From Spirochaetales bacterium (GTDB lineage Bacteria > Spirochaetota > Spirochaetia > UBA9216), in the NCBI GenBank assembly GCA_016839055.1, contig JAEKNX010000001.1, forward strand, positions 367,693 to 431,692: DNA of 64,000 bases, given 5' to 3'. Made by a program: the position numbers and the translations under genes. Under the pieces are notes generated by a model that saw only the letters and a list, made by a program, of their open reading frames with translations, was not told the origin of the DNA and ran no database searches. Below are positions 8,307 to 16,279 of this stretch, one piece after another (within the stretch, counting starts at the first letter, position 1; every line of letters begins with the position of its first letter).

Positions 8307-9641
8307 ATGGATAAATATGTAGAAATTGCTATCAGGAACAATCAGATAAGCCCTGAGCATTATAAAAAGTATAACGTAAAACGCGGACTGCGAAATGAAG
8401 ACGGTTCCGGCGTAATAGTTGGACTAACCGAGATAGGTGATGCACACGGGTACATCATGGATGAGAGTGAAAAGATGCCGGTAGAAGGCCGCCTCAGGTA
8501 CCGGGGGATTGATGTAAGAGATCTTGTCGAAGGATATCAATTAGAAGGCCGCAGCGGGTTTGAGGAAGTAGTGTATCTGCTTTTATTCGGCCAGCTGCCT
8601 TCAAAAAAAGAATATAACTACTTTTATAAAACATTAGGTGACTTCAGGACTCTGCCCAAGAATTTTACCGAAGACATGATTTTAAATACTCCTGGAAACA
8701 ACATAATGAATAAACTCGCAAGATCCGTTCTTGCATACTACTCATTTGATGACAATCCTGAAGACAATTCAATAGAAAATGTACTCCGACAGTCAATAAT
8801 GCTTATCGCAACCTTCCCGTCAATAGTTGCGAATTCCTATCAGGCAAAGAGACATTATTTTGATGGCGAAAGCCTTTTCATTCATACCCCGGATCCTCAG
8901 CTGAATACAGCGCAGAATTTCCTTTCGATGATAAGACCGGACAGCCAATATACTTATCTCGAGGCTGAAATACTGGATTTATGTCTTGTCCTTCATGCTG
9001 AGCATGGAGGAGGAAACAATTCAGCCTTCACAATTCATGTTGTTTCTTCTACCAGTACCGATACTTATTCGACAATCGCCGCCGGAATAGGTTCTCTTAA
9101 GGGTGACAGACACGGTGGAGCAAGTATTAAAGTTCACAGGATGTTCGAAAACATTAAAGAAAATGTCAAGGACTGGTCTGATGAGAAAAGTATTAAGGAT
9201 CATCTTATAAAAATACTTCATAAAGAAGCCTTTGATAAAAGCGGCCTGATTTACGGTCTCGGTCACGCGGTATATACAATCTCCGATCCGAGAGCGGTGC
9301 TGCTTAAGAAGAAGGCTGAGATGCTTGCAAGAGAAAAAAATATGCTTGATGAGTTTCACCTCTACGAAGCTGTCGAAGCTCTCGGTGTCGAGGCATTTCA
9401 GGAATATAAGAATATTGATACTCCCATGAGCGCTAATGTGGATTTTTACTCAGGATTTGTATACAGAATGCTTAATATCCCGACAGAACTATATACTCCG
9501 ATATTCGCAATTGCCAGAATTGCCGGTTGGAGTGCTCATAGAATTGAAGAACTAGTTAAGGGCGGAAAGATCATGAGGCCGGCGTTTAAGAATGTTGCGA
9601 TAAGAAAACCTTATATCCCATTAAACGAAAGACCGGACTAA
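8307..9641 (+). CDS. gltA: Citrate synthase
   Basis: The 444-residue enzyme condenses acetyl-CoA with oxaloacetate. The three catalytic regions are visible: HAEHGGGNNS near residue 230, GLGHAVY near 317 and ANVDFYSG near 376, giving the expected His, His and Asp. The N-terminal region contains GRLRYRGIDV, the usual substrate-recognition stretch. The length and the HGGGNNS form resemble the longer citrate synthases of clostridia. It is a single-gene unit with its own promoter and terminator, close to the 2-oxoacid dehydrogenase operon that would supply acetyl-CoA. A 2-methylcitrate activity cannot be excluded from sequence alone. Confidence 0.95.
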   Translation: MDKYVEIAIRNNQISPEHYKKYNVKRGLRNEDGSGVIVGLTEIGDAHGYIMDESEKMPVEGRLRYRGIDVRDLVEGYQLEGRSGFEEVVYLLLFGQLPSKKEYNYFYKTLGDFRTLPKNFTEDMILNTPGNNIMNKLARSVLAYYSFDDNPEDNSIENVLRQSIMLIATFPSIVANSYQAKRHYFDGESLFIHTPDPQLNTAQNFLSMIRPDSQYTYLEAEILDLCLVLHAEHGGGNNSAFTIHVVSSTSTDTYSTIAAGIGSLKGDRHGGASIKVHRMFENIKENVKDWSDEKSIKDHLIKILHKEAFDKSGLIYGLGHAVYTISDPRAVLLKKKAEMLAREKNMLDEFHLYEAVEALGVEAFQEYKNIDTPMSANVDFYSGFVYRMLNIPTELYTPIFAIARIAGWSAHRIEELVKGGKIMRPAFKNVAIRKPYIPLNERPD

Positions 9642-9659
9642 TCTTTATAGAAATAATCA

Positions 9660-9688
9660 GCCCGGCATCCTCGTCCGGGCATTTTTTT
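9660..9688 (+). terminator. Rho-independent terminator of gltA
   Basis: GCCCGG (9660..9665) pairs with CCGGGC (9675..9680), followed by A and seven T residues. The T-run includes the stop codon of the convergent lipoprotein gene. Confidence 0.9.
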
Positions 9689-11129
9689 ACCGATATCTTG
9701 CTACTCTTAACCCGATTGTAGGTACTGCAAAAGTAACTATTGCAGCGGCTCTATGCCCGCATTGAGTATCTGTGGCCGCGTTTGTCCATTTGCCGCCGGG
9801 ACACATTCTGCCGCTGGATACAGCCGCGCCACGGTAATCAATCTGATCTGTAACAGGATAATTTCCGGAAAAATCCCAGCACCACTCCTGCATATTTCCC
9901 GACATATCCCAGAGATTCATGGCGCTTGAATTGTCCGTCGTACCGACAACATGTGTATGACCTCCCGCGTTGACTCCATACCAGGCGACTTTCTGTGTTG
10001 CTGCTGCATCAGAATAATCCGCGGAAGCTCCTGATGCAAAATTATATGGAGTAATTCCTCTTCCGGTCGCCGCAAAATATCTCTCTCCTTCGGTTGGGAG
10101 GCGGTAGCCGTTCGCATTCCAGTCACAGGCGGCATTATCACATGTTACGGCTGCGGCATCCCGTGAGTCTTTAATAAAGTTTCCTCCGTATGTATAGCAG
10201 GGCGTATAGCAGCACATCTGGCTGTAGGCATTGCACCAGATGAGTGCGTCCCGTGAGCTGACTGTTGTAACCGGTTCCCATTTATCGGTAGAGGGAGGTT
10301 CTCCAGCCGGATCTGTTATTGCTCCATTATCACCTTCGCAGCCTGGATTTTGAAAAGTATAACCATTAGCAATCGCCCATGAGTGCACGGTGTACCATAT
10401 TTCATAAGTAAGCTCATATCTCGCTATTTCGAAATCCGATATAGTGTGATCGAAATTGTCAGGAGTTCCGGAGGTGGCCTTCTGGTTAAATGTTCCGCCG
10501 GTTATTGTCACCATGTCACGCTTTTCAAGGTTAATCAGACTGCTGTGAATCCATCTGGCGTACAGATTAATGTTTGAAGATGGCATCGCAAAAGCTTCTC
10601 CCGGAGTATAATCTGTGCCGCTTCCATCGGCCATAGTATTCCAGCCTGAGAATGTATAACCTGTTTTAACCATATTTCCCGGAAGCGCTGCGAGTACCTC
10701 CGTGTCCGCTTCATATTCATTATCATCATCCGGAGCTGTTCCGCTGTCATAGCCGTTACCGCTGTATATCACTGAATAAGTAGGATTCAGGGTCCAGTGT
10801 GCGTATAGGAGGACATCGCTGGTTTTAATTTCAAGAGTATCACCGGCGGAATAGGATTGACCGCTGTGATCTGCCGCCGTATTCCAGGAAAAAAATGAAT
10901 ATCCGCTCTTGCTCAGCGAGCCAGAATCAAGGACCGTCGCAGTATCTCCCTCTGCATAATTTTTATCATCAATCGGAGCGTCTCCGGAGTCTGAACCATT
11001 AGTCTCGTAGCTTATACTATAAAGTGGACCGGCTGGTGGATTTACCGAATCATCACAGGAAGAGAGAAAGGTAGTAGGTACTATAATGATAAATAAAATA
11101 AGTGTCTCAATAAAAATATTTTTAAACAT
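9687..11129 (-). CDS. Lipoprotein with InlB-type repeats and a formylglycine-generating-enzyme-like domain
   Basis: The 480-residue product starts at the ATG at 11129, directly behind GGAGGTAG. It has a lipoprotein signal peptide with lipobox LSSC. Two repeats of the Listeria-Bacteroides (InlB B / Flg_new) type follow, each ending in a GYxFxxWNT...Y..G pattern and LYAHW or LYARW (about 45-200). The C-terminal domain (about 210-480) looks like the sulfatase-modifying factor/FGE fold, with GYRLPTEGERYFAA, NLWDMSGNMQEWCWD and a final IGLRVAR. True FGEs use a defined cysteine pair; several Cys are present here (MCCYTPCY, CDNAAC) but I cannot align them to the catalytic pair. Many such proteins are non-catalytic carbohydrate- or protein-binding surface proteins. 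Confidence 0.82.
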   Translation of the reverse strand: MFKNIFIETLILFIIIVPTTFLSSCDDSVNPPAGPLYSISYETNGSDSGDAPIDDKNYAEGDTATVLDSGSLSKSGYSFFSWNTAADHSGQSYSAGDTLEIKTSDVLLYAHWTLNPTYSVIYSGNGYDSGTAPDDDNEYEADTEVLAALPGNMVKTGYTFSGWNTMADGSGTDYTPGEAFAMPSSNINLYARWIHSSLINLEKRDMVTITGGTFNQKATSGTPDNFDHTISDFEIARYELTYEIWYTVHSWAIANGYTFQNPGCEGDNGAITDPAGEPPSTDKWEPVTTVSSRDALIWCNAYSQMCCYTPCYTYGGNFIKDSRDAAAVTCDNAACDWNANGYRLPTEGERYFAATGRGITPYNFASGASADYSDAAATQKVAWYGVNAGGHTHVVGTTDNSSAMNLWDMSGNMQEWCWDFSGNYPVTDQIDYRGAAVSSGRMCPGGKWTNAATDTQCGHRAAAIVTFAVPTIGLRVARYR

Positions 11130-11248
11130 GTTGCTACCTCCAGGTTTTACCTGAGAATAACTATGCAAGAATCGGACCAGGAGTTGATTGAGTTAAATAT
11201 TGATTGTTAAATGATTTATAATGAAGAATTTTATTTACCTTTACACTT

Positions 11249-11294
11249 TGTCAACTTCTGTCTTTTAGTAGTCAATCAATGTTGACTACTAAAA
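11249..11294 (-). promoter_or_regulatory. Perfect 13-bp inverted repeat next to the lipoprotein promoter
   Basis: TTTTAGTAGTCAA (11263..11275) and its exact complement (11282..11294) flank a six-base spacer. On the minus strand a TTGACA box (11254..11249) sits eight bases downstream of the repeat, with a TAAAAT box (11233..11228) after a short 15-base spacer. The repeat is well placed as an activator or repressor site for the FGE-like lipoprotein gene, or could fold as a hairpin. Confidence 0.5.
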
Positions 11295-11379
11295 TCTAAG
11301 TGAACAGCGAAAATAACAGTACAAAATGGCTTGAGATCTAATCTTCCAAAATGTCGACTGTCGGTCTGCTCAGATTAGG

Positions 11380-11486
11380 TCAACTTGTTAAAATCCCTGT
11401 AGTGGGAAGACTGCCTGGACCCTGAAGGTTAGCATGACTTCAGCCGTTTCTCCGACGGCGACCTTCAATGGAAGAGCCGAAGTTGA
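11380..11486 (+). other. Possible structured RNA element upstream of the dehydrogenase operon
   Basis: The gap between 11130 and 11564 holds no recognisable gene. TCAACTT (11380..11386) can close with AAGTTGA (11480..11486) around three small hairpins: CCC/GGG at 11395/11404, CTGAAG/CTTCAG at 11422/11438 and CCGT/ACGG at 11444/11455. GAAGGT (11424) can instead pair with ACCTTC (11461), giving a mutually exclusive fold. I recognise no known RNA family. The best promoter for the downstream gene lies after this element, so it would need its own start site. Confidence 0.3.
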
Positions 11487-11514
11487 AACAGCATAATTTA
11501 TCTCTCTAAAAAAT

Positions 11515-11543
11515 TTGACGTTTACAAACATCACGCTTATCCT
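11515..11543 (+). promoter_or_regulatory. Promoter of the flavin-split-barrel/pdh operon
   Basis: TTGACG (11515..11520) and TATCCT (11538..11543) are separated by 17 bases, 22 bases ahead of the first start codon. This is the only good promoter seen before the pdhA, pdhB and pdhC genes. Confidence 0.55.
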
Positions 11544-11564
11544 ATATACAGAGAAGGAGTGATT

Positions 11565-12014
11565 ATGAATAAAAGTGAACTAATCATCATCGCTAAGAAT
11601 ATCCTTTCTGTGTCAAAAACTGCCGTATTAGCAACAACCGGAAGTGATCAAACACCCAGAATGAGGTGGATGTCGCCGGTATTTCTGCGTAATTATGAAA
11701 ATTACATCTATGCTGTCACTTCGCAGGTGTTTAACAAGACCGGAGATATTAAAAAGAACGGCAGAGTTCAATGGATGCTTCAGACATCGTCGCTCAGCCG
11801 GATTATTACCTTTGACGGGACAATGAACATGGTGGAGAATGTTTCACTGCGTGCCGAGGTCCTAGAGGCTCTTGGTTCGCGTCTCGAAACTTTCTGGACA
11901 ATTAATAAGGATCCGTCAACTCTCATAGTCCTCGAGACTGAAATTACAAGCGGAATGCTGTTCACGCCGGTTAAAGGACAGAAGGAGCTTGTCTCATTCA
12001 ATGAGGAGTCTTGA
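11565..12014 (+). CDS. Pyridoxamine 5'-phosphate oxidase-like flavin-binding protein
   Basis: The 149-residue protein resembles the small split-barrel PNPOx-like family (general stress protein 26 type), with an ATTGSDQTPRMRWMSP strand pair near residue 23 and LIVLETEITSGMLF near the end. These proteins usually bind FMN, F420 or haem; which one is used here cannot be read. I chose the ATG at 11565, five bases after AGAAGGAG, over an upstream GTG at 11559 that overlaps that site. The pdhA start follows the stop codon by one base, so the two are translationally coupled. Confidence 0.78.
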   Translation: MNKSELIIIAKNILSVSKTAVLATTGSDQTPRMRWMSPVFLRNYENYIYAVTSQVFNKTGDIKKNGRVQWMLQTSSLSRIITFDGTMNMVENVSLRAEVLEALGSRLETFWTINKDPSTLIVLETEITSGMLFTPVKGQKELVSFNEES

Positions 12015-12015
12015 T

Positions 12016-12978
12016 ATGATCAATGATAAAAAGATATTCCTGACGCTTCTGGCGGACATGCTCCTCGTTCGAAGATTTGAAGAACTTGTAGCCCGTATGT
12101 ACGGCCTCAGAAAAATCGGCGGGTTCTGTCATCTTTATATAGGCGAGGAGGCCGTAGCCGTAGGCGCGATCTCTAGTTTAGATCTAAAAACTGATTATGT
12201 TATCGCGGCCTACAGAGACCACGGACACGCCCTTGCCTGCGGGATGGACCCGGGTGCTGTAATGGCGGAACTCTATGGGAAAGAAACCGGATGCAGCAAG
12301 GGAAAGGGCGGTTCCATGCATATGTATGATGCTGGAAAACATATGTTCGGCGGCAACGGAATTGTCGGCGGGCAGATACCGGTGGCCGCAGGCCTGGCCT
12401 TCAAAATAGCCTATCGGGAGGAAAAGGGAGTAGTCCTCTGCTTTTTCGGAGACGGGGCTATTCATCAGGGCAGTTTTCACGAAAGTGTTAATCTTGCTAA
12501 AATTTATAATTTACCAATTATTTTTATTTGTGAGAACAATCAGTACGGAATGGGTACAGATTTCAGACGTGTTTCCGCTATTGATGATTTATCCGCAATG
12601 GGGAAGTCATACGGAATAGACGGAAAGCAGGTAAACGGTATGGATGTTCTTGAAGTGTATTCGGAAGTTAAGAAACTCTCTGATGAGATTAAAAAGAAGC
12701 CCGGTCCGGGATTTCTTGAGATTAAGACTTACCGCTATAAGGGCCACTCAATGAGCGACCCGGCAAAATATCGGACCAAAGAAGAGCTTGCCGAATACCG
12801 TCAGCGAGACCCTATCGAACTTCTAAAAGTCAGGATGATTGATGCGGGACAGCTCGATGAAGCTGAGTATAAAAAGATGGATGATAAAGCAAAAAAAATC
12901 TCTCAGGATGCCGCCGATTTCGCTGAATCAAGCGCGCAGCCTGCCCTTGATGAGATATATAGCGATATATTTGCCTGA
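12016..12978 (+). CDS. pdhA: 2-oxoacid (probably pyruvate) dehydrogenase E1 component, alpha subunit
   Basis: The 320-residue protein is the thiamine-diphosphate-binding half of the E1 heterotetramer that decarboxylates a 2-oxoacid and transfers the acyl group to lipoyl-E2. The thiamine motif GDGAIHQGSFHESVN is present near residue 155, followed by FICENNQYGMGT. The conserved phosphorylation-loop-like YRYKGHSMSDPAKYR is also seen. The start ATG at 12016 has GAGGAG upstream, overlapping the end of the preceding gene. Acetoin dehydrogenase E1 is closely related, so the substrate is assigned as pyruvate from context (citrate synthase nearby). Confidence 0.92.
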   Translation: MINDKKIFLTLLADMLLVRRFEELVARMYGLRKIGGFCHLYIGEEAVAVGAISSLDLKTDYVIAAYRDHGHALACGMDPGAVMAELYGKETGCSKGKGGSMHMYDAGKHMFGGNGIVGGQIPVAAGLAFKIAYREEKGVVLCFFGDGAIHQGSFHESVNLAKIYNLPIIFICENNQYGMGTDFRRVSAIDDLSAMGKSYGIDGKQVNGMDVLEVYSEVKKLSDEIKKKPGPGFLEIKTYRYKGHSMSDPAKYRTKEELAEYRQRDPIELLKVRMIDAGQLDEAEYKKMDDKAKKISQDAADFAESSAQPALDEIYSDIFA

Positions 12979-12988
12979 GGAGGCAGAG

Positions 12989-13963
12989 ATGGAATTGACA
13001 GTCAGAGAAGCATTAAATCAGGCGATGAGCGAAGAGATGAGGCGGGATAAGGATGTTTTTCTAATTGGGGAAGAAGTAGCTCAGTATGACGGGGCCTATA
13101 AGGTCAGCCAGGGCATGCTCAAGGAGTTCGGCCCCAAGCGGGTGATAGACACACCTATTACCGAGGAGGGGTTTACCGGACTCGGGATAGGAGCAGCCAT
13201 GGCGGGGCTTCGTCCGATTGTCGAATGGATGACCCTGAATTTCTCCCTCATGGCCATCGATCAGGTAATAAACAACGCGGCTAAGACCCGCTATATGTCA
13301 GGCGGTCAGTTTGCGTTTCCAATAGTATTTCGCGGCCCAAACGGTCCGGCGGAATTTCTCGCTGCCCAGCACTCACAGGCGCTGCAATCACTTTTTGCCC
13401 ATATTCCGGGGCTTAAGGTCTGCGCGCCGTCAACCCCGGCGGACGCGAAGGGGATGCTGAAGAGCGCAATTCGGGACGATAATCCGGTAATATTTCTCGA
13501 GGCTGAGATGATGTATTCATGGAAGGGAGAAGTCCCCGACGAGGAGTATTTGGTTCGACTGGGCGAAGCGGCGGTTAGAGCAGAAGGTCAGGATGTGACT
13601 ATAGCCGGTTTTTCAAAACCCATGCGTAATATACTGGAGGCTGCCGAGGCTTTAGAGAAAAGAGGAATAAGCTGCGAGGTCATTGATATCCGTTCTATAA
13701 GACCGCTGGATGAAGAGACAATATTTAGCTCGGTCAAGAAGACAAATAGAATTGTGGTAGTCGATGAAGCCTGGCCATTTGCCAGTGTAGGCTCTCATAT
13801 AAGTCATCTTGTTACTACAAACTGTTTCGATTACCTCGATGCTCCTCCGGGACTAGTGGCAATGGAGGATGTTCCCATGCCTTATAATAGGGAGATGGAA
13901 AAACAGGTATGTATCAGCACTGATAAAATTGTAAAAGCCGCTGAGTCGGTATTATACCTTTAG
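12989..13963 (+). CDS. pdhB: 2-oxoacid (probably pyruvate) dehydrogenase E1 component, beta subunit
   Basis: This 324-residue subunit completes the E1 active site. Family features are EALNQAMSEEMRRD at the N-terminus, the VFLIGEEVAQYDGAYKVSQG stretch, DTPITEEGFTGLGIGAA near residue 55 and the C-terminal transketolase-like domain with VIDIRSIRPLD. The ATG at 12989 follows GAGGAGG by five bases, ten bases after the pdhA stop. An in-frame extension upstream to 12839 would overlap pdhA heavily and lacks the conserved start, so it was not used. Confidence 0.93.
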   Translation: MELTVREALNQAMSEEMRRDKDVFLIGEEVAQYDGAYKVSQGMLKEFGPKRVIDTPITEEGFTGLGIGAAMAGLRPIVEWMTLNFSLMAIDQVINNAAKTRYMSGGQFAFPIVFRGPNGPAEFLAAQHSQALQSLFAHIPGLKVCAPSTPADAKGMLKSAIRDDNPVIFLEAEMMYSWKGEVPDEEYLVRLGEAAVRAEGQDVTIAGFSKPMRNILEAAEALEKRGISCEVIDIRSIRPLDEETIFSSVKKTNRIVVVDEAWPFASVGSHISHLVTTNCFDYLDAPPGLVAMEDVPMPYNREMEKQVCISTDKIVKAAESVLYL

Positions 13964-13973
13964 GAGGAAGAAA

Positions 13974-15224
13974 ATGGCTGAAAAATTATATATGACTGCT
14001 CTGTCTCCTACAATGGAAAGAGGCGTAATTACCGAATGGCACAAGACTGATGGCGATGCCGTGAAAAGCGGAGATATCCTTTGTGAGGTCGAAACAGACA
14101 AGGCTGTGATGGAGTATGAGGCCGATTTTGATGCCGTTCTTTTGAAGATTATCGTGAACGCAGGGCAGAGCGCCGCAATAGGAGACACTATAGCAGTCTA
14201 TGGAGAGGCCGGTGAGGACTATTCACGGCTGATACTATCAGATGTGACAATTATCGAGGAGCCAAAAGCCGCCAAAACGGCGAGCAAAGATATAAGCGGC
14301 CTGGATGCAAAGCAGGATGAACCATCTGAACCATCGACGGAGAAAAAGAAGGCAGCCCCGGGCGGAAGGATTAAATCATCTCCTCTTGCAAGGATGATAG
14401 CAGCCGATCTTCATATCGATCTGTCTACAATAGAAGGAAGCGGGATTGACGGAAGGATTATTAAGCGCGATGTAGAGCTCTCAGCCCCCTCAGGGATTCA
14501 GCCCGAAGCCTCAGGCATATATGAACCTCCCGCCTCAATGGTGAAACCTGTGGGAGGAATGCGCGCTTCTATAGCAAAAAGACTCTCAGCCTCTATGTTT
14601 AGCGCACCTCACTATTACCTTAGCATTCAGGCTGATATGAGCACCCTAATGTCGGCAAGGAAAAATATAGTAGAGCGCAGCGGAAAGAAGGTTTCTATCA
14701 ACTCCTTTCTTATAAAGTTATCGGCCGCGGCCCTGAAAAAACACCCGGTAGTTAATTCTACCTGGGAGGGCGATAAAATAAGAGCTTTCGGCAGCGCCGA
14801 CATTGGTTTTGCCGTCGCCCTCGATGACGGACTGATTGCTCCGGTAATTAAAAACTGTGAGGCCAAAGGCATTCTATCTATCGATGAGGAATTCAAGACT
14901 CTGGCCGGAAAAGCGAAAGAAGGAAAACTTGTTCCCGCGGATTACGTCGGGGCGGGCTTTTCAATCAGCAATCTCGGCGGTTTCGGGATAGAAGAGTTTA
15001 CAGCGATAATTAATCCCCCGGGTTCGGCCATCCTTGCTGTCGGAGCAGTAATAAAGCAGCCTGTTGTATTAACTGATGAAAGCGATATGGACCTTGTTGT
15101 GGTAAAACCGATGATGAAGATGACTCTGTCCTGTGACCATCGGGTTATTGACGGAGCGGTAGGCGCTGCCTTCCTCTCAGATTTAAAACGGATGATAGAG
15201 GAGCCGATAGAAGCTCTGATGTAG
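13974..15224 (+). CDS. pdhC: 2-oxoacid dehydrogenase E2 component (dihydrolipoamide acyltransferase)
   Basis: The 416-residue E2 has one lipoyl domain (1-80; lipoyl lysine K43 in ETDKAVMEYEA), a linker, a peripheral-subunit-binding domain near 130-165 (SSPLARMIAADLHIDL...GRIIKRDV) and a catalytic acyltransferase domain ending with the active-site motif DHRVIDGA near residue 388. It lies ten bases after pdhB behind AGGAGG. No E3 (dihydrolipoamide dehydrogenase) gene follows, so E3 must be encoded elsewhere. A small decayed copy of an E2 C-terminus lies at 17842..17904. Confidence 0.94.
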   Translation: MAEKLYMTALSPTMERGVITEWHKTDGDAVKSGDILCEVETDKAVMEYEADFDAVLLKIIVNAGQSAAIGDTIAVYGEAGEDYSRLILSDVTIIEEPKAAKTASKDISGLDAKQDEPSEPSTEKKKAAPGGRIKSSPLARMIAADLHIDLSTIEGSGIDGRIIKRDVELSAPSGIQPEASGIYEPPASMVKPVGGMRASIAKRLSASMFSAPHYYLSIQADMSTLMSARKNIVERSGKKVSINSFLIKLSAAALKKHPVVNSTWEGDKIRAFGSADIGFAVALDDGLIAPVIKNCEAKGILSIDEEFKTLAGKAKEGKLVPADYVGAGFSISNLGGFGIEEFTAIINPPGSAILAVGAVIKQPVVLTDESDMDLVVVKPMMKMTLSCDHRVIDGAVGAAFLSDLKRMIEEPIEALM

Positions 15225-15254
15225 AGCTTCAATAGAATAACTGAATAAATACTC

Positions 15255-15284
15255 TTGCATTTCCGTGCTTTTACTTATTATAAT
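15255..15284 (+). promoter_or_regulatory. Strong promoter for the coaX leader
   Basis: TTGCAT (15255..15260) and a perfect TATAAT (15279..15284) are 18 bases apart. Transcription would begin near 15291, about 175 bases before coaX, leaving a long leader. Confidence 0.7.
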
Positions 15285-15290
15285 GATATC

Positions 15291-15465
15291 GCAGGCATCG
15301 ATTCCGTTGGTACGGTGACCTGTGTAAGAACAGAGGAACACTTTGAACGGACTTGATCAGGAGTCAACTGCTCCTATCTCTGGAGGACAGGTACCGTAAA
15401 TAGCATCACCCAAAGGGCGACATCCATTCTTACCATATCCAAATATTCCAAAACCGGAGGCATCA
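15291..15465 (+). ncRNA. Structured leader RNA (riboswitch-like) or small RNA ahead of coaX
   Basis: A long imperfect hairpin is evident. TACGGT (15311..15316) pairs with ACCGTA (15393..15398) and ACCTGT (15318..15323) with ACAGGT (15387..15392), forming a 12-bp helix with one bulged G. Inside it, CAGAG (15331) pairs with CTCTG (15378), and AGGAG (15359) with CTCCT (15371) around a seven-base loop. CCGT (15304) can also pair with ACGG (15312), which would disrupt the main helix and suggests a switch. No terminator T-run precedes the GGAGG ribosome site at 15456, so any control is more likely at translation. It matches none of the riboswitch, SRP, RNase P or tmRNA motifs I know. Confidence 0.5.
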
Positions 15466-16248
15466 ATGATTCTATGTCTTGATATCGGCAACAGTCAGAT
15501 TTATGGAGGAATATTCAGTGATGATGAGCTGAAATTCGATTTTCACAGAGTCACAAACGGTGCCATCTCCTCAGATGAGCTAGGTCTTTTTCTAACTTTG
15601 CTTCTTCGTGAAAACGGCTTTAATCCTGCTGATGTTACCGCGGTGGCTTACTGCTCGGTTGTTCCGGATCTGAATCCTGTTCTTGAACGCTGCTGCCTCA
15701 GATATTTTCGAACTGAGCCGTTCAGCCTTCAAGCCGGGGTTAAATCCGGGTTGAAGATACGCTACTCGAATCCTCATGAACTGGGGTCGGACATGATTGC
15801 AAACGCTATAGCTGCGGTCGATCTTTATCCGGACAGAGATCTTCTCATTTTTGATTTTGCAACCGCGACAACTGTTTGCGGAGTAAATAAAGAGGGAGAA
15901 TATCTCGGGGGAGCGCTTATGCCGGGAATAAAGATTACCATGGAAGCACTTTCGAAAAGAACTGCCCGGCTTCCTGAGGTGGAGATCATGAAACCCCGCA
16001 GAGTGTGCGGCAAATCTATTGTTGATGGAATTCAGTCCGGTCTTTATTACGGGAATTTGGGAATGGTCAAAGAATTGAAAAGCAGAATGCGGCGTGAGCT
16101 TTATCCGCAGTCCGAACCGGTTGTAATAGCCACCGGAACCTATGCGGAACTTTACGAGGATGAGGGCGTCTTTGATGACCTCATTTCCAATCTTGTTCTC
16201 CTTGGTGTCCACAAGGCGTTCCTCCTTAATAACAGGGAGGGCCTATAG
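15466..16248 (+). CDS. coaX: Type III pantothenate kinase
   Basis: The 260-residue enzyme phosphorylates pantothenate in the first committed step of CoA synthesis. It begins with [14 protein letters not shown], the DxGN phosphate-binding motif of the type III (CoaX) family in the ASKHA superfamily. Further motifs are [13 protein letters not shown] near residue 106, DFATATTVC near 130 and GGALMPGIK near 145. GGAGG precedes the ATG by five bases. pdxS follows after 31 bases, so CoA and PLP cofactor genes share a transcript that starts with the structured leader. Confidence 0.95.
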   Translation: MILCLDIGNSQIYGGIFSDDELKFDFHRVTNGAISSDELGLFLTLLLRENGFNPADVTAVAYCSVVPDLNPVLERCCLRYFRTEPFSLQAGVKSGLKIRYSNPHELGSDMIANAIAAVDLYPDRDLLIFDFATATTVCGVNKEGEYLGGALMPGIKITMEALSKRTARLPEVEIMKPRRVCGKSIVDGIQSGLYYGNLGMVKELKSRMRRELYPQSEPVVIATGTYAELYEDEGVFDDLISNLVLLGVHKAFLLNNREGL

Positions 16249-16279
16249 AGTCTGGGCTCTCTTAGAAGGAGAACGACTC

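Noticed and set aside
11388-11531. 47-codon minus-strand frame starting ATG at 11531
   Set aside because: Its start overlaps the promoter of the opposite gene, its ribosome site is weak and the sequence has no recognisable family. It also lies within the possible RNA structure.
15291-15465. Leader read as SRP RNA, RNase P RNA, tmRNA or TPP riboswitch
   Set aside because: None of the diagnostic motifs (SRP GGAAGGAAGCAGCC, RNase P GAGGAAAGUCC, tmRNA tag, TPP CUGAGA) is present.
15592-16212. 206-codon minus-strand frame opposite coaX
   Set aside because: It is antisense to a well-conserved enzyme gene; the product is Arg/Ser/His-rich without motifs, as expected from a shadow frame.
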